A stretch of DNA of 64,000 nt from Nemophila menziesii (GCA_029959085.1 JARWIR010000016.1:19167499-19231498); one strand, 5' to 3'; counted from the first letter of the stretch, positions 24,117 through 35,639 are shown. The notes: generated by a model from the sequence alone, not told the origin. Made by a program: numbers and translations.

Positions 24117-24764
24117 AAGGAAACTATCAATTACATATAATTATTTAGGATCAAGATCAAGATCAGGATCCGATACACTAGCCTTATTAAAAACTATTAA
24201 TTTGTTTATTTCATAAGAATTAACATGTCTTTTTAGGTTATGTATTAATAATAACAATAATTAAAGCAATCCTTAAAGCAAACATATACAATTCTTTTTT
24301 AATGCAAAGAGTAAAAATAAGGATATAACCAAACCTACAATCATTTATTCCCACAAAAAAAATTCAAGCTAAATCTTTTTTCATACTGTAGTAAGCTCAA
24401 TTACGAATATTATACTTTTCTTTTAAGCATATAATCATTCAAATCTGGATATTTGCTAGAGATTTTCTATTTGTAAATGGTAGAGTGTTGTGCAAATAAC
24501 ATATTAGATTCAAAGTGAGAATTATATTATCATGTTTATCCAAATTACAAAGGAAAAGTTCTATTTATAGGACAAACTAACATAAAAAAACTTCAATATA
24601 ACCTATAATGATTACAACTCGTGACATTCTTGTAAATAATTATCCATAATATATACAATAATTACAATCATATTAAGCCAGTATCATTTTTATCTTTCAA
24701 TAATTAATTTTAATTATCAAAATTATTCAATTTTAAATTAATATATAATAAATTTATAAAGTAG
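24117..24764. other. AT-rich intergenic stretch, no gene seen
   Basis: It contains mostly A/T-rich sequence with no convincing ORF. Small open frames are random. Confidence 0.6.
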
Positions 24765-25215
24765 GCAAATCTCGTGTCTGAAGACATTTAAGAAAAGTTT
24801 TATTTCATTGATGAGGATTGAACCCAGGTCTTCCAATTGAAAGAGAGATATCAAACTGGTGGAACAACAAAATATTAGAGGATTGCGGTCAGCGTGGGTT
24901 AAGTTAGAGAACCTTCATATGTCTAATGGAATGAAATAAGGGTCCCTAAGACGAATTTGACAACTTTCTATAGAGTTCTTGACAGCCTTCGATATAGTGA
25001 ATACGAACAATTTTATATATATATATATATATATATGGGGGGTGTCGGGTTATATTTGAATCAAATGGGTTTTGCTAACATCAAGTCTCGGTATAGATCT
25101 AAACCAGTCGATTTTGTTAATAGGTTCAAAACACGCAGAATCGAGCTGATCTGACCGAACAGACCATTTACTCACCTCTAATATATAAATATGCTTGATT
25201 AGGAGATGTTGTTGG
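24765..25215 (+). repeat. Dispersed ~450-bp repeat (copy 1)
   Basis: It closely parallels 30825-31301 and the reverse complement of 46055-46500. Shared landmarks are 'ttgatgaggat.gaacccaggtctt', 'gtcagcgtgg', 'aaatgggttttgc.aacatcaagtc.cggtata' and 'tatataaatatgc'. It lies outside the triplicated segment, so this is a separate repeat family. No coding sequence or terminal repeats were found. A GATTGAACCCAGG-like word could be a decayed tRNA-type B box, but this is weak. Confidence 0.65.
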
Positions 25216-25217
25216 AT

Positions 25218-25218
25218 A

Positions 25219-25267
<49 letters not shown>
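25218..25267. repeat. (TA)n microsatellite
   Basis: A nearly pure TA run of about 45 bp lies between the dispersed repeat and the LINE fragment. A shorter TA run is at 25016-25036. Confidence 0.9.
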
Positions 25268-25272
<5 letters not shown>

Positions 25273-26100
25273 GGTGAAGATGTTTATATTTGGAAAGATA
25301 AATGGATTGACAAAAAATGAGAAATCAAGAAACCAACCAATTGCAACCTTACAAAAGTTAAAGAACTTTGGAAATCAAATACATATAAATGGGATCTCTA
25401 AATTTTTTATAATGTGTTTCCTAAACCTCTTATTCCTTTTATGACTAAAATCTTTAGTACTAATACTAACTCTAAAGATAAATTAATATGACATTTTTCC
25501 GTTGATGGTCAATACTCTTCTAAAACAGGTTACAAAATATTAACAGAAGAACAGATTCTTAAAGAACCACACATGAAAAAAAATATGGAAGACCATAATT
25601 CTCCTCTATGGAGAAATATCTGGATATCTAATATACCAAAAAGATTATGATCTATATGTGGAAAACATGTTAAAATGTGATCCCTACCAAGAATAACTTA
25701 TATAAAAGAAATTGCGTTGATACCATGGATTGTCCATGGTGCATAGGCCAAACTGATATGGTTGAACACCTTTTAATTTATTGTATGTGAGTAAAGAAAT
25801 TTGGGCAGGGGCTTCATTGCAAATTAAAGTCATTGATAAAGAGAATCTTAAAATTGGGGACTTGTTCCTAAATATTATCAACTCTTACTCAGGAAAAGGC
25901 GGATATTATGATCTGTATATGGGATATATAGAAAAAAAATGAGAGCGGTACATGAAGATTGTAATATTGATGGCGATAATATTATAATCTCTACGAATAA
26001 GCTTATGAAGGAAATTTATGGTATTGATTGGAGAAAGTACACTAATTCAACAACTATTACACATCAAAAGGTCAGAAATACAAGAATCAGATAAAGGTAA
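25267..26100 (+). pseudogene. LINE fragment (pre-zf-RVT to zf-RVT and linker)
   Basis: Plus-strand translation gives ENGEDVYIWKDKWI (25267), the 'W...D.W' block that precedes zf-RVT in plant LINEs. It is followed by HFSVDGQYSSKTGYKILTEEQ (25495-25560), the SPLWRNIWISNIPKR block (25600), a cysteine-containing 'CPWCIGQTDMVEHLL'-like stretch across frames (25725-25780), and KMRAVHEDCNIDGD (25940). It has several stops and frameshifts. Both ends are truncated, and no tail or target duplication was found. Confidence 0.8.
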
Positions 26101-27306
26101 TAGAGAATTAGATATTACCTTGTTATGGATCTTTTAGTCAATCATATGAATAAACAACGATTGAAATCTTACAATTACATCGAGAAACATGAAGTAAAAT
26201 CCTACACAGAGATTCAGTTGAGTAACATATTATTCTAACCTTTTCTTTTTTTGTGTAAAACATTTTTTTATTTAACGAAAACGGGTACAAGTTAACATAG
26301 TCGCAAAGTATTTTGTCTTTTACCGTCCACAATGAGAAATAGGAAAAGGGTTAAGACTTGAAAGTATAATAAAAATTGAATACACACTATTAATATAGAT
26401 ACCTTATAATATATGGCTTGAATACGCATAATTTTTGTTCAGTATGCAAATGGAACGTAATATACATAAAGAAATGAGATTAAATGGTCTAAAAGGAAAA
26501 AAGGAAGAAAAAACTAAAAAGTTTATTATGCCTGCCCCAAGTAGCACGTTGTAAAAGATACGAAACCTTTTTATGAATTAATACTACAAACATCAACTGT
26601 CCATTTGAGAGATAAGTTTGTGGGTGTGAAGTTAGTGTCAAATTTAATGTATTTTGGCCATTTTTGTATAGTTTAATTTGAATTATCACACTCTTATGGG
26701 CAATTAGACATTACCTTTCAAATTCTGAGAAAAGTAAAAAAGATGGACGAATAGTTCCAGCTATGTATGATCCCAAAGGCGATGGGTTTTGAAGTCTGGA
26801 ATCTAAATTCCAAACCAAGTGAGATGATTTGTAATTTTTTCTGTTCATATTGTTATGAAATTAAACGAGGAGTATCTAAAATTTCATATTAAATTTAGAC
26901 TTTAATTATAATATAACTCCAAAAATTTATTTTATATTCGATAAAATCATAAGTAATTAAACTTTGTGTTTTGATTAATTGTAACATTTATAACTTGATT
27001 GGGTCAAAGGAAGACGCTTGGTTAGATGCGGTTTTGATCACATACTGATTGTTCTTTTTCCTATGACTGAGAAGTGTATATATGTGTAGATATTATTCAT
27101 TTTGTGGAGTTTGAAGAGGAATCTATAACTGTACATAAAAGATGGTGATTATATGTATTGATATATTTGTATTATTTTCTTTTAGCTAATTTTGACAAGT
27201 AATAAAATGATTTGTGACTTCTTTTATACATAATCAATTATGAATTTTACAAAGTCTATTATAATTATGTTAAATTCATTTTAACCCAAGGACTATCAGG
27301 TACGTG

Positions 27307-28560
27307 TAGGGGTGGAAATCGGATCCGAAATTTCCGATTTCCGACTTTTCCGATCCGAAAATTCCGATTTAGGAACATATTTTTAAGGATCCGAAATTCC
27401 GAAATTCCGATTTCCGATTTTTCCGAAAAAATCGGATTGGAATTGGAACTACATATAAATTTCCGAAATTTCCGGGTTTTCCGATCCGATTTTATTTCCG
27501 AATTATATTTCCGATCCGATTTTATTTCCAAATTATATAACAAAAATACAAATTATATTTCAAAATAATATTGCATGGAGTATTTGAAACATGAAAATTA
27601 ATGACATGTTTCTTTGGTCCTTGAATTTTTTTGGAGCTTGAAAATCAACTTGGTTTCCGTATCCATTGTCCAGTTATATTTCCAAAACTTTTTCAAAGTA
27701 TACTTATAAATCAACTCAAGACTTGGTAAATCCAGTAAGAAACTTAAGTTTATTAGCTTCCCCCTTCCTTGTATTATTGATAATGTCGGTAAAGAAACCT
27801 TTAAAAGAGGAACTGATTCATGCCTTTGCCAACAAATTTCATATCACTAAAAATACACATAAACCTGTTGATGTTGTTAACTACTTTAACATCCTTAACC
27901 ATTTCAATGATAATTAAGATCGAAACAAAGACAATCCAACAATGCCTAGTATGATATTTTTTCAGAATGCTGAAACAATGTTTTTGCATTTTCTCTAATA
28001 CCTTATACAATATTGTTTTCACGCTTTTTCTAACAACTTATAGAAAATTGTAGGAGTATTTTGAGTCTCAGAGGCAAGACTTATTTGGAACAAAATTGCA
28101 GGATCATTTTCTAAGACTTTTTTTGAAATATTCGTTCTTTCATGTAATTGGAAAAGTAACAGTGGTTTAGCATTGTTTTTTAACTAATGTTAATTTGTTG
28201 CTTCATGTAAATTTTAAGTTTAATTTATAACTACGGTTCCTCTTCGTGTTAGTTTTATAAGTTTAGTTTTTTTAAAACTGTTACACTTCGTGTAAGTTTT
28301 AAATCACTGTTCCGATTTATAACCCTTAGTTCCGTAATTTCCGAACACAAAATTCCGAAATATCTGAACCAAAAGCTCCGAATTTTCCGTGCCGAAATTT
28401 CCGAATTTCCGGTAAATTCCGAAATTCCGAATTCGGAATTAGTTTTCCCAGTTCCGAAAAATTGGATAGGAATTGGAACGGAAAAAATCTATTCCGAAAA
28501 AAATTGGAATTTTTCCGAAAAACCCTTTTTCCGATCAGTTCCTTCCGATTTCCACCCCTA
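27307..28560 (+). mobile_element. hAT-like MITE A, left end of composite
   Basis: It is a 1,254-bp non-autonomous element with terminal inverted repeats TAGGGGTGGAAATCGG and CCGATTTCCACCCCTA. Both ends are arrays of TTCCGAAATTCCGA-type words (27330-27520 and 28310-28550). The AT-rich core has no transposase. Its outer flank is the composite's GGTACGTG. Its inner flank lies inside LTR sequence. Confidence 0.8.
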
Positions 28561-29431
28561 ACTACCGCACACTAGATGCTTATGTGATGTTTCAATAATT
28601 AGACACCCCTTTTGGGTGACCATCTAACTACTATTAGCACAACCCTAATTTGATCAGGAATAAAACAAACAATAAATCAAAACACATAAAACAAATATAT
28701 GGTTAAGAAGATAGAATCAATTTAAAATAGTTTTTCTAAACAAACTTAGATAGAAGAAAATAGAATTCAAAGATTATACATATGAAAAACCCAAGCTATG
28801 GAAAAATTAGGTCATACTAGAAAGAAATAAACTAAAATAAAGATACATACTGTCAACTTGACTCTCTTGAATGATGAATAAACCTAAGGTTTACTTGTGG
28901 GAGGCTAAGGACTAAGCAAGGACATGCTTACAATGATAAGAGGGTGTACTTATAGGTGTCTAGGAGACCCTAGGTCAGATTTCTTGGAGTAAGAGGCAAG
29001 TAAATGGACTATTTTTCAAATCAAATTTGTTTCCTAAAATATAGGAGATAAGGCAAACTGCTGCTTTCTTGTTCTTGTCCTTACTCCTTCGTTATTAGTC
29101 CAATTTTTGGCTACTTTAATTCAAATTTATTTGACAACTTTTCCTTTCCTATTTTATCTCTACTTCCTTTTATCTTCAATTTCCATCCATATCTTGTTTC
29201 CTTATTTTTTTATAATTGATTTTACATCTAGTTGAGTTGCATATATCTTTAAAGGTTCACACTATATAAATAAATTAAACCCAATATGCTCTAAAATTAA
29301 TAAAATCATTCAATCAAGCCAAGAATTAGGAAAGTACTAAAATATGAATAAAAATATACAATTAAATACTCAAATACATCTAAAATGATATCTCCAAACT
29401 AGATTATTATATCACAAATAGGGAGACATCA
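28561..29431 (-). mobile_element. Partial Athila-like LTR inside the composite
   Basis: In reverse complement it matches the first ~1 kb of the LTR at 10851-12379. It runs from TGATGTCTCCC at 29431 to the point corresponding to about 11842 ('ctagtgtgcggtagt'), where MITE A begins. The last ~530 bp of the LTR are absent. The break falls at the MITE boundary. Confidence 0.8.
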
Positions 29432-29989
29432 CCGCTCCTAAAATATTTTCCATTTTTATGTTTGATTCCCTAACTTCCACGACCACGACACGCCTTTATT
29501 GAGGGACGCTAGTGGTGCGCGCGTGTTGCGTAATTACCCCTCCCCCTACCTCCCCCTTTTTTAGAGACTTAAACTTATTGAAATATATAGAAAAAACAAA
29601 TATAAACTGATATTTTTCTTCAACTTATTATGAGAGTGATAAAATAACAAAAAAAGACTCTTTATATTATTTTTCTTTAAAAACCTAAATTTTAATAATA
29701 AAAAATTTAAATTTATTATTGATTGCTAATTTTTTTCTTAGTTATATATAATCATTCCAATAATTTAAAGGGATAACCTTTAAATATAATTAAGGCGTAA
29801 CATGGAAAGTTTTGGGCATTTTAACCTGTTGGGAATAGATCAATTGGTCTCCTTCTAAATGGTAGAAGTTCGAACGAAGTCAATAACTCCGAGCGTCAAG
29901 TAGTCCTTCTATGTATTAAAAAGCATTGAGTTTTCTTAATTTTAACTTATTTTGAGTAAATAATTGCAAAAAAAACGCATGGGAAGGAA
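29432..29989. other. Captured segment between LTR and MITE B
   Basis: No gene is visible. Around 29470-29560 it is locally GC- and C-rich (ccctccccctacctccccc). The segment 29830-29945 ('caattggtctccttctaaatgg...agttcgaacgaag') has spacing and words faintly like a tRNA-derived SINE, but neither box is a good match. Confidence 0.4.
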
Positions 29990-30796
29990 TAGGGGTGGAA
30001 ATCAGATCCGAAATTTCCGATTTCCGACTTTTCCGATCCAAAAATTCCGATTTCGGAATAGATTTTTAAGGTTCCGAAATTCCGAAATTCCGATTTTTCC
30101 AAAAAAATCGGATAGGAATTGGAACTACATATAAATTTCCGAAATTTCCGGGTTTTCCGATCCGATTTTTTTTCCGAATTATATTTCTGATCCGATTATA
30201 TTTTCCTGAAATATATTACCGAATTATAAATTATATTTCAAAATAATTTTGCATGGAGTATTTGAAACATGAAAATCGATGGCATGTTTCTTTGGTCCTT
30301 GAAACATGTAATATTGGAGGATCATTTTCTGAGGCATTTTTGCAATATTTATTTTTTCATGTTATTGGAAAAGTAACATCGGTTTAGCATTATTTTTTTA
30401 ACTACTGTTATTTTGTTATTTCATGTAAATTTGAACTTTAGATTTTAACTATTGTTACTCGTGTAAGTTTTATAAGTTTAGTTTTTTTACTACCGTTACG
30501 CATCGTGTAAGTTTTAAAGTACTGTTCCGATTTATAACCCTTAGTTCTGCAATTTCCGAACCAAAAGTTCTGAAATTCCACCCAAAGTTCCGAATTTTCC
30601 GAACCAAAAGTTCCGAAATTTCCGTGCTGAAATTTCCGAATTTCCGGTAAATTCTGAAATTCCGAATTAGGAATTGTTTTTCACAGTTCCGAAAAAATTG
30701 GATAGGAATTGGAACAGAAAAAATCTATTCCGAAAAAAATTGGAATTTTTCCGAAATACCCTTTTTCCGATCCGTTCCTTCCGATTTCCATCCCTA
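29990..30796 (+). mobile_element. hAT-like MITE B, right end of composite
   Basis: It is an 807-bp relative of MITE A in the same orientation: TAGGGGTGGAAATCAG at the left, CCGATTTCCATCCCTA at the right, and the same TTCCGA-rich ends. It is shorter in its core. Its right flank is the composite's GGTACGTG. Its left flank (GGAAGGAA) is unrelated. Confidence 0.8.
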
Positions 30797-32123
30797 GGTA
30801 CGTGACATTTCTAGTATATATATAGGTAAATCTCGTATCTAAAAACACTTCAGAAAAGTTTTGTTCTATTGATGAGGATCAAACCCAAGTCTTTTGGGTG
30901 AAAGTCAGATATCCTAACATTGGGGCAACTAAAATTTAGAGGACTGTGGTCAGCGTGGATCGAAACTAGAACCTTCAGATGTCTAATTGAGTGATTTAAG
31001 GGTCCTTAAGACAATTCAGGCCGCTTTTTATATAGTGAATACAAATATTTTAAAAAACTATGTTATATACGTGTGTGTGTGTGTATCTGTGTAGGGGGGG
31101 GGGGTCGAGTCATGTTTGAATTAAATGGGTTTTGCAAACATCAAGTCCCGGTATAGGTTGAAACCACTCGGTTTTGTTAAAATTGAATACCAAGGTAGGT
31201 TTTAAAGCAGAATCAAGCGGAATGTTCGGGTCAAACGGGTCATTTACTCCCCAAATATATAAATATGCGTAATGAGTAGATGTTATTGGATATTTAATAC
31301 CATTAGTTGATGGGTCTAACCTTATTTCTCTCTTTGTGGGAAGAATAAAAACATTATATTTCGACGCACATTCCCAAGCAATAACACCTTAACCATTAGT
31401 GTTGATGCTTGTTAAATAAAGGAAACTAAACAATCCCGTGGTGAATTTTTTGTAAAAAATGTACAAAGAAATATGATACAGGGAAGAGTATAAATTTTTA
31501 GGACGAGTGACCTGAGAAAGCTGAAAAAATTGGAATGGGAGGGGCTACCTTTCAGGCACTGAAGCACTACGCAAGTGATGTTATTAGTAATTAAAACTCT
31601 TTTATTAGTAGTTTAACTAGTAGAAAAAATCCTAGAAATAGGAGAATTAAAAACCGTTGAATTTATTTCTTTTATAGTCCAAGGAAAATAAATAGAAAAA
31701 CCTACGGAATAATCAAACAACAACGATTTACTATTTGGTAATTGGGTACTTTAGACATACCCGTTTGTTAAAATAGAATGATCCTGTGTTTTGTTATATT
31801 TGGAATGCCTTGCCAGATTTTTTTGGGCACATCCCCAAACTTAGCTTTCCCTACTAACAATTAGCTGAGACCATTAAGCGTTTGGAAAAAAAAGATAAAA
31901 AAGGAAAGAAGCGGATACCATTTCATTTGATCTCAGGCCCATAGTCGAAATATATATATGGTCTCGTTTTTTTTTTTTTTTTTGACAATGGCCTCGTTTG
32001 TTTAATTGGAAAAACTTAAAAAGAAAAGAGAGATAGAGAAATATAATAGAGAGAGAGTTAGGGTTTCCAAAAGATCAGAGATCAATCCGCGTCCAAAAAA
32101 AAAATAAAAATAATCAGAGATCA

Positions 32124-32294
32124 ATGAATTTCATTCGAAGAATCGTGGCTGCCGACTGGTCTTTCCTTTATAAAGAAAAAGGGAGCTTTTATAGAAATCC
32201 GTATACCTACTTTGCGCTGGGTTTCATTGGTACCCAAATAAAGTTCAAGTATGAAGATAATTGTCGTCGGGCCAAGATGCAGGAGGCCAAATAA
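32124..32294 (+). CDS. Small unidentified protein, paralogue 1 (56 aa)
   Basis: This single-exon ORF reads MNFIRRIVAADWSFLYKEKG at its N-terminus and ends NCRRAKMQEAK. It sits in the same place in the triplicated segment as the ORFs at 45160 and 63332. The N-terminal half is identical to paralogue 2 (20 residues). The C-terminal half has changed: where the other two read GLIGGYINAKYKEAC, this one has GFIGTQIKFKYEDNC. Upstream, the 13-bp word ATCAGAGATCAAT occurs twice. Microsatellite (ATT)n follows the stop. All family members share a short basic N-terminus, a central Gly/hydrophobic stretch and a Lys-rich tail, which would suit a tiny membrane-associated or organellar protein. I do not recognise the family. 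This copy may be decaying. Confidence 0.45.
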   Translation: MNFIRRIVAADWSFLYKEKGSFYRNPYTYFALGFIGTQIKFKYEDNCRRAKMQEAK

Positions 32295-32310
32295 TTGGTA
32301 ATCTGTTTTT

Positions 32311-32321
32311 CATTATTATTA

Positions 32322-32362
<41 letters not shown>
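32311..32362. repeat. (ATT)n microsatellite in the small-gene 3' region
   Basis: An almost pure ATT/TTA array of ~50 bp lies 17 bp after the stop of paralogue 1. The equivalent position in copies 2 (44907-44938) and 3 (63053-63102) also carries (TAA)n, with different lengths, so the array predates the triplication. Confidence 0.9.
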
Positions 32363-32500
32363 TGGGTAATGAATGAGAAAAATTGAAGCAGCGACCAATA
32401 AATTAAAGGCATAAGAGGATGTATGTATATATATATTGAAGGGTGTGTTGTTAATTTGTTCTGAGACTTGCATTTATCTTTTAAATCTTCTGCATGCTTA

Positions 32501-33296
32501 GGCTAAGTCCAATAGGACCCCAATTGTAGCAAAAAGCTACAATTGGGGGTTGAACAATGCAAAAATCAGCTCCAACAGGTTCCCAATTCTGGCTATAGCC
32601 AGAATAGGGAACCCGATTTTTAGTAAATGTTAGCTACATGTGGCTAACCCCAATCTCATCCCCAATTTGATTTTTTAATATTTTATACCATTTTCACAAA
32701 ACCAAAACAACTTATTCCCAAAAATCTATTTTATTAATTTAATACATATTTACAATAAAACATCGTAATTAATCTACTTATATTATTAATTATTTTATTA
32801 TTTGAATATTAATGACTTTAATTATATTTTTTGGATAAAATTTAAAAAACTAATACTTTTAAGATTTCCGTGTAGAAATAAATAATAGACATATTATTAT
32901 AAAAAATATTACGTTAAATAATAACTATGTTTAAATATTTTTAGTAATATTTAATAAAAAACTAATATTAAATATATTAATTTTAATTTCAAATATTTGT
33001 ATATAAATTAAACATAATAATTTACATAAAAACATATAAATAATTATAAATTATTTAAAATAGAAATATTATCAAAATAAATTTAAAATAAGATTGGAAG
33101 ATTGAAATTAAAAACATATAAATTATTATAAATTATCTAAAATAGAAATCTTATTGAAATAAATTTAAAATAAGATTAGGAGGTTGAAATAGGGGAGCTG
33201 TTGGAGTAAAACTGTTTTCAAAGTTGCTATTTGAAAGAAATACCCTGTTTGACTCCCAATTCTAGCTTTTTAATCGGGTAGCTGTTGGACTTAGCC
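32501..33296. mobile_element. PIF/Harbinger-like MITE, 796 bp
   Basis: The terminal inverted repeats are GGCTAAGTCCAATAG at the left and, reverse complemented, GGCTAAGTCCAACAG at the right. Flanking TTA trinucleotides (32498-32500 and 33297-33299) form the target duplication typical of this superfamily. Copy 2 has an uninterrupted 'gcatgcttaaatt' at the equivalent spot (near 44780-44790), confirming the insertion. There is no transposase; the core is very AT-rich. Inside each end the sequence repeats itself, for example 'caattgtagcaaaaagctacaattg' near 32521, a hairpin. Confidence 0.85.
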
Positions 33297-34503
33297 TTAA
33301 ATTTTACATATGACTTACTTGAAGAACCTTACAATATTGATGCTTGACTTGCTTGTAAACTTTTATAAAAAAAGTATTTTTATGAACATCTGTCATTATT
33401 ATTTTCTTTCCACATCAGCCATTATTATTTACTTGTTTTTGATAAAGACCTTTGGTTTAATTGTTTTTTGTCATCTCGTGCAGCTTATACTTTGCTTTTG
33501 TACTTTCCTAATTCTTGACATTCTCAAGTGCTGCTTTTACCTATGGGAAAGTTTTACTCCAATAAATTTATAAACTAGTTTCTGTATAAACTCAACGCTG
33601 TGTATTTAAATGTTAATAGTTGCATTTACAACCACAACCTCAAACGTTCTTTTTCTTTTTTTCTGATGCTTATGCTTTTAAGCATATATTAATTAATTGC
33701 TACTGTCTAATTAATAATTATCTTTTCATCCAAGGTTCACCGTTCTTAATTTTCTTCTTTTCAGGTAATATGATGAGGCTGGAATAATTACCAGAAGCTA
33801 TCTGGTGTCTGACTATATTAAATTTAAGAGAATGAACTATCACGATGTTTTAAATTTCAAGAATGAACTATATTAGTATGATTTTAATTGTTTTGGATGA
33901 AAGTCACCTACGTGTGTGTACAGATGTGTTGAGTGGTTTTAGTTTGTTTCTTAACCTGATCTTTAGATCTCCTTTGAGTATTTGTGGAAAATTTGTTCTA
34001 AAAATTGGGGCATTATTTGGAGGATGTGAATGCCTATTAACTTTTTCACTATGTAATCTAACATGCATAAGGTTTAAATTTAGGCCAGATTGAAAATGAC
34101 TTGTAAATTAAATAAACCTGAATCCATTTCCCGTTTCTCTCTTCAACACATTAATCATCATAAGTAATAATGATTGTCAATGTTGTAACAAGTTGTGTTT
34201 TGATGTCATTGCCAAGAATGAAGTTTAAACAATTAATAACGAAAAATTTAAAGTCTTTCTTCACAAAGAAATAAAATAAACTAATTCAACAAGTGAAATT
34301 CACTTTTATTTACAAAATAAATAAACCCAATCCAAATAAAATATGAAGTTGTTATTCCCGAAACATAAAAAGCCTGGATTTTTTACCATCACCATATTGA
34401 ATACTTGAAAAAAACTAAAACTCCATCGAATACCATATAAACTTCTCCCACAGCTATAAAGAAACATCATTGGAGAACAAGTGTTGAGCAGGGCCTAACA
34501 ACA

Positions 34504-35210
34504 TTAATTACAACCTCTTGCAGTTGCCTGTTCATATATATCATCACGAGCAACAAAACAAAACAAATGAGAGAATTAATTAAAAAACAAAGTTATAAAA
34601 TTGCATACCTCAAAGAAGGAATTGAAGTTAAGACGAGTAAAAGGAAACGCCTTAAAAAGGAGCTCTCCAAAATGATCATTTTTTTCTGTCTACCTATTTG
34701 ACAAAGCTTCAAGCACTAGAATCGTGTCATCCTCTAATTCGTCTTATACCATGTTCTCTTGACACATCAATCTACAAATTGCTCACCCCACACCCCAACA
34801 GTCACGACATAAAATGGCCATTCTAAAATTTGTATAAAAATAGAATAAACGTCACGATTTTTATTATACTTAAATCAGATAATTTTAAAATTTGTAAGAT
34901 GATGAGATTCAAAATCAGATAATCCTTCCTAGTAGGTTACAATGATTAAAATGATTTTTTTACCTTAATTTGGGTTCTTCAATTGATGATGGCGTATCCA
35001 AGCCGGTTGATGATAGTGGAGAAAGGTCCCCGAGTGGCGACGATTTCCTTGTGCAGAGAGCAGCTTGGTGTGGGAAGATGAGTGTGTAGAGATTTGTTTT
35101 TTACCTTAATCTTCAATTGTTGATGGCGCATCCAAACTGGTTGATGATGGTGGAGAAGTGATCACGAGTGCAGTTTCCTTGTTCAGAGAGCGGCTTGGCA
35201 TGGGAAGGTG
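34504..35210 (-). pseudogene. Fragments of an unidentified gene (candidate exons)
   Basis: On the minus strand, a reading DELEDDTILVLEALSNR, a stop, then GELLFKAFPFTRLNFNSFFE (about 34745-34609) ends at a GTATGC donor. An acceptor (gaacag) at 34528 leads to a 24-bp final exon encoding ATARGCN and a stop (34504-34527). Further upstream, a segment reading GDLSPLSSTGLDTPSSIEEP (near 35040-34980) precedes a possible AAG/GTAAAA donor. That segment is tandemly duplicated, with copies near 34968-35090 and 35098-35210. I cannot name the protein. The in-frame stop near 34697 suggests a pseudogene or mis-assigned exon. Confidence 0.35.
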
Positions 35211-35374
35211 ATGATGGTGGAGAATGGCCATGCTATTTGGGGGCCTGTTGTTGGAGTGATTTGCTCCTTTCAATTTTGGGTTTTTTTACCATACCGATGA
35301 GGCTTTTAAAGACAAAATTGATTATATATCAAAGCCCTAATCGACCTCTAATAGTATTCTAGGATATGCGCATC

Positions 35375-35600
35375 CGTTCTTATCCCGTGTAATACAACGC
35401 TAAAGATATGCCGGTAGATCTTCATGAACTCTCGGATATGCTCCATACCCGGCCCTTTTCCTTGCCAATCAATCCGCACACGAATTCGCTTCCCGAAAGA
35501 TCATGTGCTTTATCTCAAACCTGGGATTACTACTCATAAACTCTATGCATTCACGTTCAAGTACACAAGACCAATTACTACTCATGAATTTTGGGTTCTT
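35375..35600 (-). pseudogene. LINE RNase H fragment
   Basis: Minus-strand translation includes SNWSCVLERECIEFM and, further on, KHMIFREANSCADWLARK, the characteristic end of plant LINE RNase H domains (H-x-REAN-x-x-AD-x-LA). Only the last ~70 residues are present, with no LINE sequence around them. Confidence 0.7.
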
Positions 35601-35639
35601 TAATTGTTAAGCGAAGAAGAAATCAGATTTGAAAAATGG

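Larger units (their letters stand above)
27307..30796. mobile_element. Composite hAT-type insertion, 3,490 bp
   Basis: The whole block is flanked by GGTACGTG at 27299-27306 and 30797-30804. The homologous site in copy 2 (near 46525-46535) is a single uninterrupted GGTACATG-like sequence. The ends are two hAT-like MITEs in direct orientation (27307-28560 and 29990-30796), each starting TAGGGGTGG and ending CCACCCCTA or CCATCCCTA. Their inner flanks (ACTACCGC after 28560, GGAAGGAA before 29990) do not match the 8-bp duplication. This fits movement of the two MITEs and everything between them as one unit. Confidence 0.75.
26225..34070 (+). repeat. Triplicated segment, copy 1 (interrupted by insertions)
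   Basis: Minus-strand sequence at 44100-47545 and 61890-64000 is homologous to this region in reverse complement. Matching blocks include the 'taaaagacaaaatac' stretch (26310 and 47470), 'ttctagtatatata' (30810 and 46510), the small-protein gene (32124, 45160, 63332) and 'agcttctggtaattattcc' (33790, 44440, 62380). Copy 1 differs from copies 2 and 3 by a 3.49-kb composite insertion (27307-30796) and a 796-bp MITE (32501-33296). Ends are approximate. Confidence 0.8.

Noticed and set aside
27307..28560. The TTCCGAAATTCCGA arrays as a CRISPR or satellite array
   Set aside because: The words vary in spacing, appear in both orientations at the two ends of a bounded element, and the genome is eukaryotic. 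They are subterminal repeats of a MITE.
29830..29945. Possible second SINE
   Set aside because: The A- and B-box-like words deviate too far from consensus and no A tail or target duplication is visible.
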